Below, piece by piece: positions 17,372 through 25,484 of a stretch of DNA of 64,000 nucleotides. Position numbers and translations under genes: made by a program. This DNA comes from Sphingobacterium sp. UT-1RO-CII-1 (lineage in GTDB: Bacteria > Bacteroidota > Bacteroidia > Sphingobacteriales > Sphingobacteriaceae): NCBI RefSeq assembly GCF_026711005.1, contig NZ_JAPPVJ010000006.1, forward strand, positions 221,948-285,947. The letters are read 5' to 3'. Position 1 is the stretch's first letter. Each line of letters begins with the position of its first letter. The notes beneath the pieces were generated by a model, which did not search any database, was not told where the DNA came from, and saw only the letters and a list, made by a program, of their open reading frames with translations.

Positions 17372-18319
17372 ATGAAAGAGCGTATTATTATAATAGGCGC
17401 CAATGGTCAGATCGGATCAGAATTGGCTTTAGCCCTCCGCCAAAAATTTGGCAGTGATAATGTTATCACATCAGATATAAGAGTGCCTGAAATACTTAAA
17501 GAAGGCGAAATTTTCGAAACAATAAATGTATTGGACAAGCAAGCTGTTAAAGCCTTGCTAGAAAAATACAAACCCACACAAATATATCTACTAGCAGCAA
17601 TGTTATCTGCTACAGGTGAGAAGTACCCACAGAAAGCATGGGACCTAAACATGAACGGCTTACTGAACGTACTAGACCTAGCAATAGAATTGAGTATTAA
17701 AAAGATTTTCTGGCCAAGTTCAATAGCTGTATTTGGACCAAACTCGCCGAAGTCCAATACTCCTCAATATTGCGTAATGGATCCTAACAGTATCTACGGA
17801 ATCAGTAAGCTCGCTGGCGAACGCTTATGCGAATACTATCATGAAAAATATGACTTAGATATCCGTAGTGTGCGTTATCCCGGCATCATATCATGGAAAA
17901 CAGCTCCTGGGGGAGGAACAACAGACTACGCTGTAGATATCTTTTTTGAAGGCATAAAGCATGATAAATACGATTGCTTCCTGTCTGCAAATACTGAACT
18001 CCCAATGTTGTATATGGATGACGCAGTAAGGGGAACAATCGAACTTATGGATGCACCGGCAGAACAGCTTTCTATTCGTTCCAGCTATAATTTAGCAGGA
18101 ATTTCATTCACTCCGGCCATGATTGCAGAAGAAATTAAAAAAATTCTTCCTAATTTTGAAATATCTTATGTCGATAACGATCCGCGTCAAGCTATAGCCG
18201 ACTCATGGCCAGGCAGTATAGATGACTCCCAAGCTCGTAAAGATTGGAACTGGGAACCAACGTTTGATCTAAAAACAATGACAGAAGATATGATCAAAAA
18301 CCTCAAAACAAAATTATAA
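17372..18319 (+). CDS. L-threonine 3-dehydrogenase, extended SDR type (NAD-dependent epimerase/dehydratase family)
   Basis: The 315-residue protein has a Rossmann NAD motif GANGQIG (9-15) and an SDR catalytic pair Tyr142 and Lys146 (YGISK). Segments such as RSVRYPGIISWKTAPGGGTT and the LPMLYMDDAVRG stretch match the short-chain-type threonine dehydrogenases of Bacteroidota, which turn threonine into 2-amino-3-oxobutyrate. A generic NDP-sugar epimerase is the alternative, but the PGGGTTDYAVD segment favours threonine dehydrogenase. The gene has its own full promoter right after the upstream stop. The yebC gene follows 4 nt after its stop and is probably co-transcribed. Confidence 0.8.
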   Translation: MKERIIIIGANGQIGSELALALRQKFGSDNVITSDIRVPEILKEGEIFETINVLDKQAVKALLEKYKPTQIYLLAAMLSATGEKYPQKAWDLNMNGLLNVLDLAIELSIKKIFWPSSIAVFGPNSPKSNTPQYCVMDPNSIYGISKLAGERLCEYYHEKYDLDIRSVRYPGIISWKTAPGGGTTDYAVDIFFEGIKHDKYDCFLSANTELPMLYMDDAVRGTIELMDAPAEQLSIRSSYNLAGISFTPAMIAEEIKKILPNFEISYVDNDPRQAIADSWPGSIDDSQARKDWNWEPTFDLKTMTEDMIKNLKTKL

Positions 18320-18323
18320 TACA

Positions 18324-19049
18324 ATGGGCAGAGCCTTCGAATTCAGAAAAGAAAGAAAATTTAAACGTTGGGCCAAGATGGCCGTACAATTTACACGTTT
18401 AGGCAAGGAAATAGCAATGGCTGTAAAAGAAGGCGGCCCGCACCCTGAAAACAACTCTCGCCTACGCACAGCTATACAGAACGCAAAGGCTGTCAACATG
18501 CCTAAAGACCGTGTTGAAGCAGCTATTAAAAGAGCTTCTGAAAAAGATGCACAAGGTTATGAAGAATACATATATGAAGGATATGGTCCACATGGTGTTC
18601 CTGTATTAATTGAAACTGCGACCGATAACACCAACCGCACCGTAGCGAATATAAGAAGCTACTTTACAAAAGCTGGAGGATCTTTAGGTAAAACAGGATC
18701 ATTAGACTTTATATTTCAACGCAAGTCGATCTTTCGCTTTGCAGCATCCGAAGAACTTGACACAGACGAGCTTGAACTTGAACTTATTGACGGAGGTTTA
18801 GAAGAATTATATATAGAATCCGATGAAGAAAACAACGACATTGTTGTCGTTCAGACATCTTTTGAAGACTTTGGAAATATGCAAAGTCTTTTAGAAGAAA
18901 AAGGGATTGAAGTAAAATCTGCAAAACTAGAACGCATATCCTTATCCCACAGTTCTCTTTCCGAGGAGCAAGCAGCAGATGTCCTCAAATTAATCGATAA
19001 AATCGAAGACGATGACGACGTACAGGCCGTCTACCACAATATGGATTAA
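18324..19049 (+). CDS. yebC: YebC/PmpR/TACO1-family protein
   Basis: The 241-residue protein has the family's N-terminal signature (MGRAFEFRKERKFKRWAKMA, then FTRLGKEI) and the segments MPKDRVEAAIKRA and YEGYGPHGVPVLIE. Family members act as DNA-binding regulators or as ribosome-associated factors that relieve stalling at proline-rich stretches. Length is normal. It lies directly behind the threonine dehydrogenase gene and is followed by an AT-rich hairpin. Confidence 0.93.
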   Translation: MGRAFEFRKERKFKRWAKMAVQFTRLGKEIAMAVKEGGPHPENNSRLRTAIQNAKAVNMPKDRVEAAIKRASEKDAQGYEEYIYEGYGPHGVPVLIETATDNTNRTVANIRSYFTKAGGSLGKTGSLDFIFQRKSIFRFAASEELDTDELELELIDGGLEELYIESDEENNDIVVVQTSFEDFGNMQSLLEEKGIEVKSAKLERISLSHSSLSEEQAADVLKLIDKIEDDDDVQAVYHNMD

Positions 19050-19060
19050 ACAACCCAACA

Positions 19061-19100
19061 AATAATAATAAAGAGTAATAATTACTCTTTATTATTATTT
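19061..19100 (+). terminator. AT-rich hairpin terminator after yebC
   Basis: A long inverted repeat (AATAATAATAAAGAGTAAT with ATTACTCTTTATTATTATT) ends in a T-rich run. It closes the threonine dehydrogenase-yebC unit. Confidence 0.65.
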
Positions 19101-19213
19101 TATTTAAGTTTATAGTACCTTTAGTATTAAACTACTTCACGCTGATTGGAAAAGGAAGCAGACACTAAAAGGTCTAAAAGTATAGCGTACTGTTTATTTA
19201 TTAATTTTATGAC

Positions 19214-19822
19214 ATGATGACCTTCGAAGAGTTTTTTGCCAAAAAGAAAATAGATCTCACTGTACTTTTAGCTGAAAACCCTTCTCTATATAGAGAATTT
19301 GAAGATCACTATGCTCAGATGGGGCCAAAAAGTTTCGACCACACCAAGAAATTCTGGTTCAATAAACTACGTAAAACATACTTACTTAAAGAGATTTCCC
19401 CTGATCTAGGGAAACAAACTACAACACAAGCTTCAAAGCCTTCAACACCACCTATACAACAACAGAGCACTGTTCCAACAACCTTCAAACCTCGTTTTAA
19501 GGCAGCAGCAGCCCCTCTACAAAAAGAAACAACAGAACAGACAGCAAAACCTACAGGCTTTAAACCAAGGTTCAAGGCAGGACTAACAAAACCAGCAATA
19601 GAACAACAGGAACTACAAAAAGAAACAACTGAACAGGTAGCAAAACCCACTGGCTTTAAACCAAGGTTCAAGGCAGCAACAACCCCTGTACAAAAAACAG
19701 CAATAGAACAACAGGAACTACAAAAAGAAACAACTGAACAGGCAGCAAAACCCACTGGCTTTAAACCAAGGTTCAAGGCAGGGCTAACAAAACCAAAAAA
19801 TAATTCAGAAGGAACCCAATAA
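19214..19822 (+). CDS. Repeat protein with a short N-terminal domain and FKPRFKA repeats, function unknown
   Basis: The 202-residue protein has a compact N-terminal region (residues 1-62, EEFFAKKKIDLTVLLAENPS...FWFNKLRKTYLL). A low-complexity tail then carries four copies of a basic motif, FKPRFKA (three of them as KPTGFKPRFKA), separated by Gln/Glu/Thr/Lys-rich linkers (AIEQQELQKETTEQ). There is no signal peptide or membrane helix, so it should be cytoplasmic. Two 82-bp DNA blocks (19595-19676 and 19700-19781) differ at one base and are 105 bp apart, a recent in-frame duplication. The gene lies just upstream of the flippase gene on the same strand. I cannot assign a function; the N-terminal region looks like a conserved small domain with a basic, disordered tail. 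Confidence 0.7.
   Translation: MMTFEEFFAKKKIDLTVLLAENPSLYREFEDHYAQMGPKSFDHTKKFWFNKLRKTYLLKEISPDLGKQTTTQASKPSTPPIQQQSTVPTTFKPRFKAAAAPLQKETTEQTAKPTGFKPRFKAGLTKPAIEQQELQKETTEQVAKPTGFKPRFKAATTPVQKTAIEQQELQKETTEQAAKPTGFKPRFKAGLTKPKNNSEGTQ
19595..19781 (+). repeat. In-frame 82-bp near-identical direct repeat, 105-bp period
   Basis: Positions 19595-19676 and 19700-19781 are the same apart from one base (the GTA/GCA alanine-valine codon). They encode the linker plus one KPTGFKPRFKA unit. The identity at DNA level shows recent slippage or unequal exchange. Confidence 0.9.
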
Positions 19823-19879
19823 TTCTATTCCTCTTCATGCCACCTGTCTATCTAAATATTTAAGTAGGTTTGTATCCGT

Positions 19880-21229
19880 ATGAGAACACCAACATTACCA
19901 GGCTTTAATACCGAAGCATTTAATAAATACTTTAAAAACACCAGTTGGCTGATGCTTGCACGTGTCGGTTCTTTATTTATTAAAATGCTAGTAACAGCGG
20001 TATTACTCCCCAACTATCTAGGAGCAAGCTTAGTGGGCACATACAACTACCCCTTAATGTTTTTAGCCTTCTTTGCAGGAGTTTGTACATTAGGAACAGA
20101 AGGTTTGGTTACCCGTGAATTATTAAGAAAGCCCCATTTAAAAGACGTCCTCCTCGGCTCCGCCTTTAGATTACGCTTAATGGGTGGTTTAATAGCGCTA
20201 CCGCTCATATATGCTGCCTACTTTATTGTCGTCAATATATCACCAGAACCATTGGCAGCCTCCTTTCCTCAACTGGCTTTTGTATCATTGACCTGCATTA
20301 TACAAGCTATACAAATTATAGACAGCTACTTTCAATCCCGAGCAGAAGGAAAATACATCATGCTCGTACAAGTAGGTGGAAATATAATCTCTGTACTATT
20401 CAAAGCCCTGCTTATATATCTCAAAGCTCCAATCGACTACCTCATAGGCAGTTTGTTTTTCGATGTACTCATTATTCAGCTAGGTTATATTGCCGTATAC
20501 AAAAAAAAGGGAAACAGCATTTTTACATGGAAATACAACTCGGTCGTTGCAAAAAGACTTCTACTTTTAGGTTGGCCACTTGCACTATCGACTATATTCG
20601 CTACAATCTACCTGAAAATAGACCAACTCATGATTGGCTCTATGCTAGGGTCAACAGATCTGGGAGTTTATAGCACTGTGGTTCAGTATAGTGAAAGCTG
20701 GTATTTTATCCCAGCAGCTATATCTGCGGCACTATTTCCTGCTATCATGAATTACCGCATCCAAGACCCCATTTTATACTACAAAAGGCTAAGTAATCTC
20801 TACGAACTTATGGCCTTTATCAGCCTGTCCATTGCAATCATAATGACTTTTATCACACCTACACTATTTTCTTTGATATACAATAAACGTCCTGAATTTA
20901 TGCAGGGTATACCTGTCCTTCAGATCCATATTTGGTCGGGTGTGTTTGCATTTCTATCCACAGCCAACTCCCAATACCTGATTGCCGAAGGGCTCACAAA
21001 AATCAGTCTCTACCGCACTTTGTTTGGCGCAGGTAGTAACATACTTTTAAACATACTTCTAATTCCAAAATACGGCATCTTAGGGGCGGCATATGGCACA
21101 TTGATAGCCTATTTCATTACCGCTTTCTCAGTTTTCATTTATCCACAATCCCGACAACAAGGGTTTGCTATGCTTAAAGGATTATTTTTTGCACATTCCT
21201 TACAGCGCTTTTTCACTAAAAAACGGTAG
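19880..21229 (+). CDS. Polysaccharide flippase, Wzx/MATE-like (oligosaccharide flippase family)
   Basis: The 449-residue, very hydrophobic protein has 12-14 predicted membrane helices and the Polysacc_synt features of the family (LNLLLIPKYGILGAAYGTLIAYF near the C-terminus). It would move lipid-linked glycan units across the inner membrane. It is followed by a glycosyltransferase gene (about 70 nt gap) and sits at the left side of the polysaccharide locus. No Wzy-type polymerase is visible in the window. Confidence 0.88.
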   Translation: MRTPTLPGFNTEAFNKYFKNTSWLMLARVGSLFIKMLVTAVLLPNYLGASLVGTYNYPLMFLAFFAGVCTLGTEGLVTRELLRKPHLKDVLLGSAFRLRLMGGLIALPLIYAAYFIVVNISPEPLAASFPQLAFVSLTCIIQAIQIIDSYFQSRAEGKYIMLVQVGGNIISVLFKALLIYLKAPIDYLIGSLFFDVLIIQLGYIAVYKKKGNSIFTWKYNSVVAKRLLLLGWPLALSTIFATIYLKIDQLMIGSMLGSTDLGVYSTVVQYSESWYFIPAAISAALFPAIMNYRIQDPILYYKRLSNLYELMAFISLSIAIIMTFITPTLFSLIYNKRPEFMQGIPVLQIHIWSGVFAFLSTANSQYLIAEGLTKISLYRTLFGAGSNILLNILLIPKYGILGAAYGTLIAYFITAFSVFIYPQSRQQGFAMLKGLFFAHSLQRFFTKKR

Positions 21230-21298
21230 AATAAGCATTCCTCTTTTCAGAATGTATTTTCTAATTTTGACAGCGATAAACAAAACTTTTAAAAATGT

Positions 21299-22501
21299 AT
21301 GGGGTTGCCAGCAAATAAAAAACTAAAAATTTTGATGATTTGTGATTTCTATGGCATTAGTCAACAATACCAAGAGAACATGATCGCTAAATATTATGCA
21401 TTAATGGGTCATGAAGTGCATATTATAGCTAACAACTTCACTGATGTATTCAACTATATTAACGATATAAATCATAACCCTGAGGCAGCCTATACAGAAA
21501 CAGACGGCTATGCCACTATATACCGGACAGCATTCCGTTTTAAATATAAAAAGCTTTTCAAGCTTTATACCAACATACGGCAACGGGTAGAAGAAATTGC
21601 TCCAGATTTAATTTATTTCCATAATCTTTCTTTAAATCTACATGAGGTAATTCCTTTCAAAAAAAAGAACAAAAACACCCGGATCATCATGGATTTTCAC
21701 ATCGACTATTCCAATATAGGACAATCTTGGAAATCATTGCACATTCTGCACGGGTTCATACGTAAAAACTATTTAAAAGCCTACCTAAAATATATAACAG
21801 TTGTTTACCCTATTGTCCCTAATGGTATAGATTTCATACAAGAAATATATGGAGTTCCTGCGCAAAAAACACGTTTATTACCACTTGGCTATGATGAGAT
21901 AGTGGCAGATGACATACGCCAAAATACAGACCGAGAAGACATACGCAATAAAATAGGTATCAAAGATGACGATTTTTTAATCATATCAGGAGGTAAGTTT
22001 AATGAAGAAAAACGAACCGAACTACTTCTCGAAGCTACAAACTTACTAAAGGATCACCAAATACACGTCCTCATATTTGGTGCTGCATCTGCAAAAGAAG
22101 AAGCATATGCTAATAAATTAAAAAAAATAGCTAATACAAACGTAAAGTTTTTAGGCTGGCTATCGGGCCAGGAGATCTTAACCTATATGCATGCAGCTGA
22201 TCTGGCCGTTTATCCGTCCAGCCAATCAGTACTATGGCAACAAAGCATCGGAATGTATTTACCGCTGATACTCGGCGATGCTGGCAACCAAGACCCGACC
22301 TACTTAAACAGAAACGACAATATCATCGTGTTAAAAAAAGACGAGATAAACACTCCTACTATCGCACATTGGATTAAAACAATAAAAAAAGATAAAAATC
22401 TATACCATAGTATGAAGTTAGGAGCAGAGAAAACAGCACAAGAATACCTTCGCTATACACGAATATGTCAAACTACTATTGACGATGCTTTCAGTGCATA
22501 A
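21299..22501 (+). CDS. Glycosyltransferase, GT4-like (group 1)
   Basis: The 400-residue protein has two Rossmann-like halves typical of GT-B enzymes. The donor-binding half includes GGKFNEEKRTELLLEA, FLGWLSGQEI and the segment AADLAVYPSSQSVLWQQSIG. No signal peptide. It probably adds a sugar in surface glycan synthesis, with the flippase encoded upstream. Its last 34 nt overlap the end of the convergent wbpB-like gene. The donor and acceptor cannot be told from sequence. Confidence 0.85.
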   Translation: MGLPANKKLKILMICDFYGISQQYQENMIAKYYALMGHEVHIIANNFTDVFNYINDINHNPEAAYTETDGYATIYRTAFRFKYKKLFKLYTNIRQRVEEIAPDLIYFHNLSLNLHEVIPFKKKNKNTRIIMDFHIDYSNIGQSWKSLHILHGFIRKNYLKAYLKYITVVYPIVPNGIDFIQEIYGVPAQKTRLLPLGYDEIVADDIRQNTDREDIRNKIGIKDDDFLIISGGKFNEEKRTELLLEATNLLKDHQIHVLIFGAASAKEEAYANKLKKIANTNVKFLGWLSGQEILTYMHAADLAVYPSSQSVLWQQSIGMYLPLILGDAGNQDPTYLNRNDNIIVLKKDEINTPTIAHWIKTIKKDKNLYHSMKLGAEKTAQEYLRYTRICQTTIDDAFSA

Positions 22502-23499
22502 ATACGTTCAATTATCTCAACCACCTTCATTCCTTCCAAGGCATTGGTAGAAATAGAAGTCCCTCCTTTTAATACATTAACCACATTTTCTACAACATAA
22601 TGATGATTAGATGCGGATCCTTTATAAGCGCCATAATCATTCCCTGGATTTGTAGGTGCCAGTGTGGGCATCACATAATCTTTAACATGACACACCTCTA
22701 CAGTATCCATATATTGACCACCTATCTTTACAGAGCCGAGTTCGCCAATAATAGTCATTGAACTTTCTAGGTTTTTCTCCCAAACAGAGGTCGAATAACT
22801 TAAACTTCCCATTCCCCCATTTACAAAATCAAAAGAAACCATCCCCGAATCTTCAAAATCCGTAAGATCAGCATGATTATTATCAGCAAAACGTCCCTGG
22901 ATATTCTTGATATCTCCAAATAACCAATACATAATATCTATAAAATGGGAAAACTGAGTAAACAAAGTTCCTCCGTCCAAATCCTGCTTGCCATGCCAAC
23001 TATCCGCCGTATAATAACGTTCGTCCCTATTCCAGTAACAGTTTATCTGAACCATATATATTTTTCCCAACTTTCCACTTTCCAAAAGCTCTTTAATCCA
23101 TACCGATGGTGGCGAATAACGATTCTGCATAACGCCAAAGACATGCTTATTTACCTGCAGAGCCTTAAATATAATCTTCTCGGCGTCACTCTTTGTTAAC
23201 GACATTGGTTTTTCAACAACAACATGTTTACGCGCTTCCAAAACGGCCATGGCCTGCTCCGCATGATAACCATTAGGTGTAGCCACAGTAACCACATCTA
23301 CATCAAGATCACTTTCAAGAAAATCCGTTAGTGAACTAAAAAAAGGAACATCGTAGGCCTCTATACCTAATTTCTCTTTCGGTTTTATATCAATTAAAGC
23401 CATTAATTGCGCTTCTTCATTTCTTCTGATGACTTCTGCGTGCCGTTTACCTATATGCCCGCAGCCTACTACAGCAAAAGCTATTTTTCTATCGCTCAT
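22468..23499 (-). CDS. Gfo/Idh/MocA-family oxidoreductase, WbpB/WlbA-like
   Basis: The 343-residue protein has an N-terminal Rossmann NAD-binding fold (VVGCGHIGKRH, 11-20) and the family EKP motif (96-98). It is the last gene of a minus-strand cassette with an aminotransferase and an acetyltransferase. That trio is the one that turns UDP-GlcNAcA into UDP-2,3-diacetamido-2,3-dideoxy-glucuronic acid; this enzyme would make the 3-keto sugar. The 6-dehydrogenase (WbpA type) needed to make the substrate is not in the window. Its 3' end overlaps the convergent glycosyltransferase gene by 34 nt. Confidence 0.83.
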   Translation of the reverse strand: MSDRKIAFAVVGCGHIGKRHAEVIRRNEEAQLMALIDIKPKEKLGIEAYDVPFFSSLTDFLESDLDVDVVTVATPNGYHAEQAMAVLEARKHVVVEKPMSLTKSDAEKIIFKALQVNKHVFGVMQNRYSPPSVWIKELLESGKLGKIYMVQINCYWNRDERYYTADSWHGKQDLDGGTLFTQFSHFIDIMYWLFGDIKNIQGRFADNNHADLTDFEDSGMVSFDFVNGGMGSLSYSTSVWEKNLESSMTIIGELGSVKIGGQYMDTVEVCHVKDYVMPTLAPTNPGNDYGAYKGSASNHHYVVENVVNVLKGGTSISTNALEGMKVVEIIERIYALKASSIVV

Positions 23500-23504
23500 A
23501 TTTA

Positions 23505-24077
23505 CTACTTAATTCTGCTTACTTTCTCCCCCTCGATCTTATATTGCTGTTTGCTTTCCCAGCATACAGCAATACCCTCACCATCAAACTCTAACCTATG
23601 TCCATATTCTCCTACCCAACCTATTTGCTTAGCTGGATTACCAACTAACAATGCATAATCCGGCACATCTTTAGTCACAACAGCACCCGCCCCAATCAGC
23701 GCATACTTTCCAATATTATTACCACAAATAATTGTTGCATTCGCACCTATAGATGCTCCTTGCCCTACATAAGTTTTCGCATACTGTTCTCTTCGGATGA
23801 TTGCACTCCTAGGATTTGTTATATTCGTAAAAACCATGGATGGCCCTAAGAAAACATCATCTGCACAAATAACTCCCGTGTAAATAGAAACGTTATTCTG
23901 CACCTTCACATTACGCCCTAAAATAACATCTGGCGACACCACTACATTCTGCCCAATATTACAGCTTTCTCCTATAACACAGCCGGACATAATATGTGAA
24001 AAATGCCATATCTTTGTTCCCACACCGATCAAACTACCTTCATCTACAAAAGACGATTCATGCACAAAGTAACTCAT
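23505..24077 (-). CDS. Left-handed beta-helix N-acetyltransferase, WbpD/WlbB-like
   Basis: The 190-residue protein has repeated hexapeptide units (for example IGVGTKIWHFSHIMSGCVIG, IGQNVVVSPDVILG, GANATIICGNNIGKYALIGAG), which form a left-handed beta-helix. The WHFSHI segment is typical of the WbpD/WlbB acetyltransferases that acetylate the 3-amino group of UDP-sugars. Its start codon overlaps the stop of the upstream aminotransferase gene by 4 nt, showing translational coupling, and the oxidoreductase gene follows 5 nt after its stop. Confidence 0.87.
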   Translation of the reverse strand: MSYFVHESSFVDEGSLIGVGTKIWHFSHIMSGCVIGESCNIGQNVVVSPDVILGRNVKVQNNVSIYTGVICADDVFLGPSMVFTNITNPRSAIIRREQYAKTYVGQGASIGANATIICGNNIGKYALIGAGAVVTKDVPDYALLVGNPAKQIGWVGEYGHRLEFDGEGIAVCWESKQQYKIEGEKVSRIK

Positions 24078-25204
24078 AACTTAAAGCTTTTAACACCTGC
24101 AATTATCACCTCTAACACTTCTGTTTTCATCTCCGTATGTATTGGTAGAGATAAAACACATTTACATAATTGTTCACTGATCGGGAAGCTTCCCAAGGGG
24201 TAACGTACATCCTTAAAAGCTTCCTGTTGGTGCAGAGGTATAGGGTAATAAACCATACTTGGTATTCCTAAGCTCTGTAAATGTTCCTTCAAAAGATCTC
24301 TATCCTCTTCAGCAACTACTTTTATAGTATATTGATGAAAAACATGCGTAGAGTTGCCACAACGTTTGGGTACTTCTAACCACTCCAGGTCTTCAAACGC
24401 CGTATCATAAGCTTGCGCCACCGCAGCCCTTGCCTTACAATAACTATCCAAATAGGGTAGCTTGGCCAATAAAACAGCCGCTTGTATACTGTCCAAACGG
24501 GAGTTACACCCTACCAAGCTATGATGATATTTTTTAGCCTGTCCATGATTTGCGATACGCCATGCCCGTTCACCCAACTGCTCATCATTACTCATCACGG
24601 CACCACCATCGCCATAACAGCCCAAGTTTTTAGACGGGAAAAAAGAAGTGCAACCCAAATGCCCTATCGTTCCTACATGAGCCGTTCTGCCGTCTGCAAA
24701 CGTATATACTGCTCCAATAGACTGTGCAGCATCTTCAACAACATAAAAACCATGTTTCTCAGAAAGAGCCATGATAGATTCCATTGGAGCACTTTGACCA
24801 TATAGGTGAACCGGAATTACAACTTTTGTTCGAGGAGTCACTAGTTTTTCAATCTCCTCTGCAGTCAACATAAATGTATCAGGATCTACTTCTGCCATAA
24901 CAACATGCAATCCCAACAGCTTAATCACCTCTGCTGTCGCTACATAAGTAAATGCAGGCACTATAATTTCATCTCCTGGCTCTAAATCAAGCGCCATCAA
25001 AGCAATTTGCAAAGCATCTGTTCCATTTCCACATGGAACAACATGCTTGACATGCAAATAGTCAGCAAACTCTACTGCAAAACGCTTAGTCTGCGGCCCA
25101 TTGATAAAAGTAGTCCCATCAATAACCTCTTGAATACCCCTATCAACCTCTTCTTTTATACGTAGATATTGCCCCTTCAAATCAACCATCTCTATTTTAC
25201 TCAT
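24074..25204 (-). CDS. DegT/DnrJ/EryC1-family sugar aminotransferase, WbpE/WlbC-like
   Basis: With the ATG at 25204 the protein has 376 residues; an ATG 9 codons upstream at 25231 is possible but gives an atypical N-terminus (MISIEIRHI). The start MSKIEMVDLKGQY is the usual one for the family. The PLP-binding Lys192 lies in FFPSKNLGCYGDGG, and the Asp of VVEDAAQSIGA binds the PLP ring. It would transfer an amino group to the 3-keto UDP-sugar made by the oxidoreductase encoded two genes downstream. First gene of a coupled three-gene cassette. Confidence 0.87.
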   Translation of the reverse strand: MSKIEMVDLKGQYLRIKEEVDRGIQEVIDGTTFINGPQTKRFAVEFADYLHVKHVVPCGNGTDALQIALMALDLEPGDEIIVPAFTYVATAEVIKLLGLHVVMAEVDPDTFMLTAEEIEKLVTPRTKVVIPVHLYGQSAPMESIMALSEKHGFYVVEDAAQSIGAVYTFADGRTAHVGTIGHLGCTSFFPSKNLGCYGDGGAVMSNDEQLGERAWRIANHGQAKKYHHSLVGCNSRLDSIQAAVLLAKLPYLDSYCKARAAVAQAYDTAFEDLEWLEVPKRCGNSTHVFHQYTIKVVAEEDRDLLKEHLQSLGIPSMVYYPIPLHQQEAFKDVRYPLGSFPISEQLCKCVLSLPIHTEMKTEVLEVIIAGVKSFKL

Positions 25205-25365
25205 TATATGCCTTATTTCTATGCTAATCAATAAATATTTACCCGAAAACCTCTAGGCAATCACTGCCATATTTTGGTTTCTCAAATATACGTGAAAAAC
25301 ATAATTTATAATAAACTCTCTACTAAAACAAAATGACCGACGCCTTCGGAGATTATCCCATAAAC

Positions 25366-25416
25366 GGTATAACATAGCGTCTTACCTTCCTAATAAACGG
25401 AAGTTATCGCTATACC
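25366..25416. other. Imperfect long hairpin between wbpE-like gene and a glycosyltransferase gene
   Basis: An outer stem (GGTAT at 25366-25370 with ATACC at 25412-25416, and AGCG at 25376-25379 with CGCT at 25408-25411) and an inner stem (CTTCC at 25386-25390 with GGAAG at 25399-25403) can form one bulged hairpin in the divergent 280-nt gap. There is no T-run, so it does not look like a simple terminator. Role unknown. Confidence 0.3.
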
Positions 25417-25484
25417 ATCCTATAAGAAATGATTTTATTTTGTTAGCTTAGCTCTTTTTGTATGAAAATTGCTTGTGTATTCAA

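Noticed and set aside
19315..19776. Minus-strand ORF of 153 codons rich in Cys and Ser
   Set aside because: It is the mirror of the repetitive FKPRFKA gene. The plus frame has the better start and a consistent domain layout.
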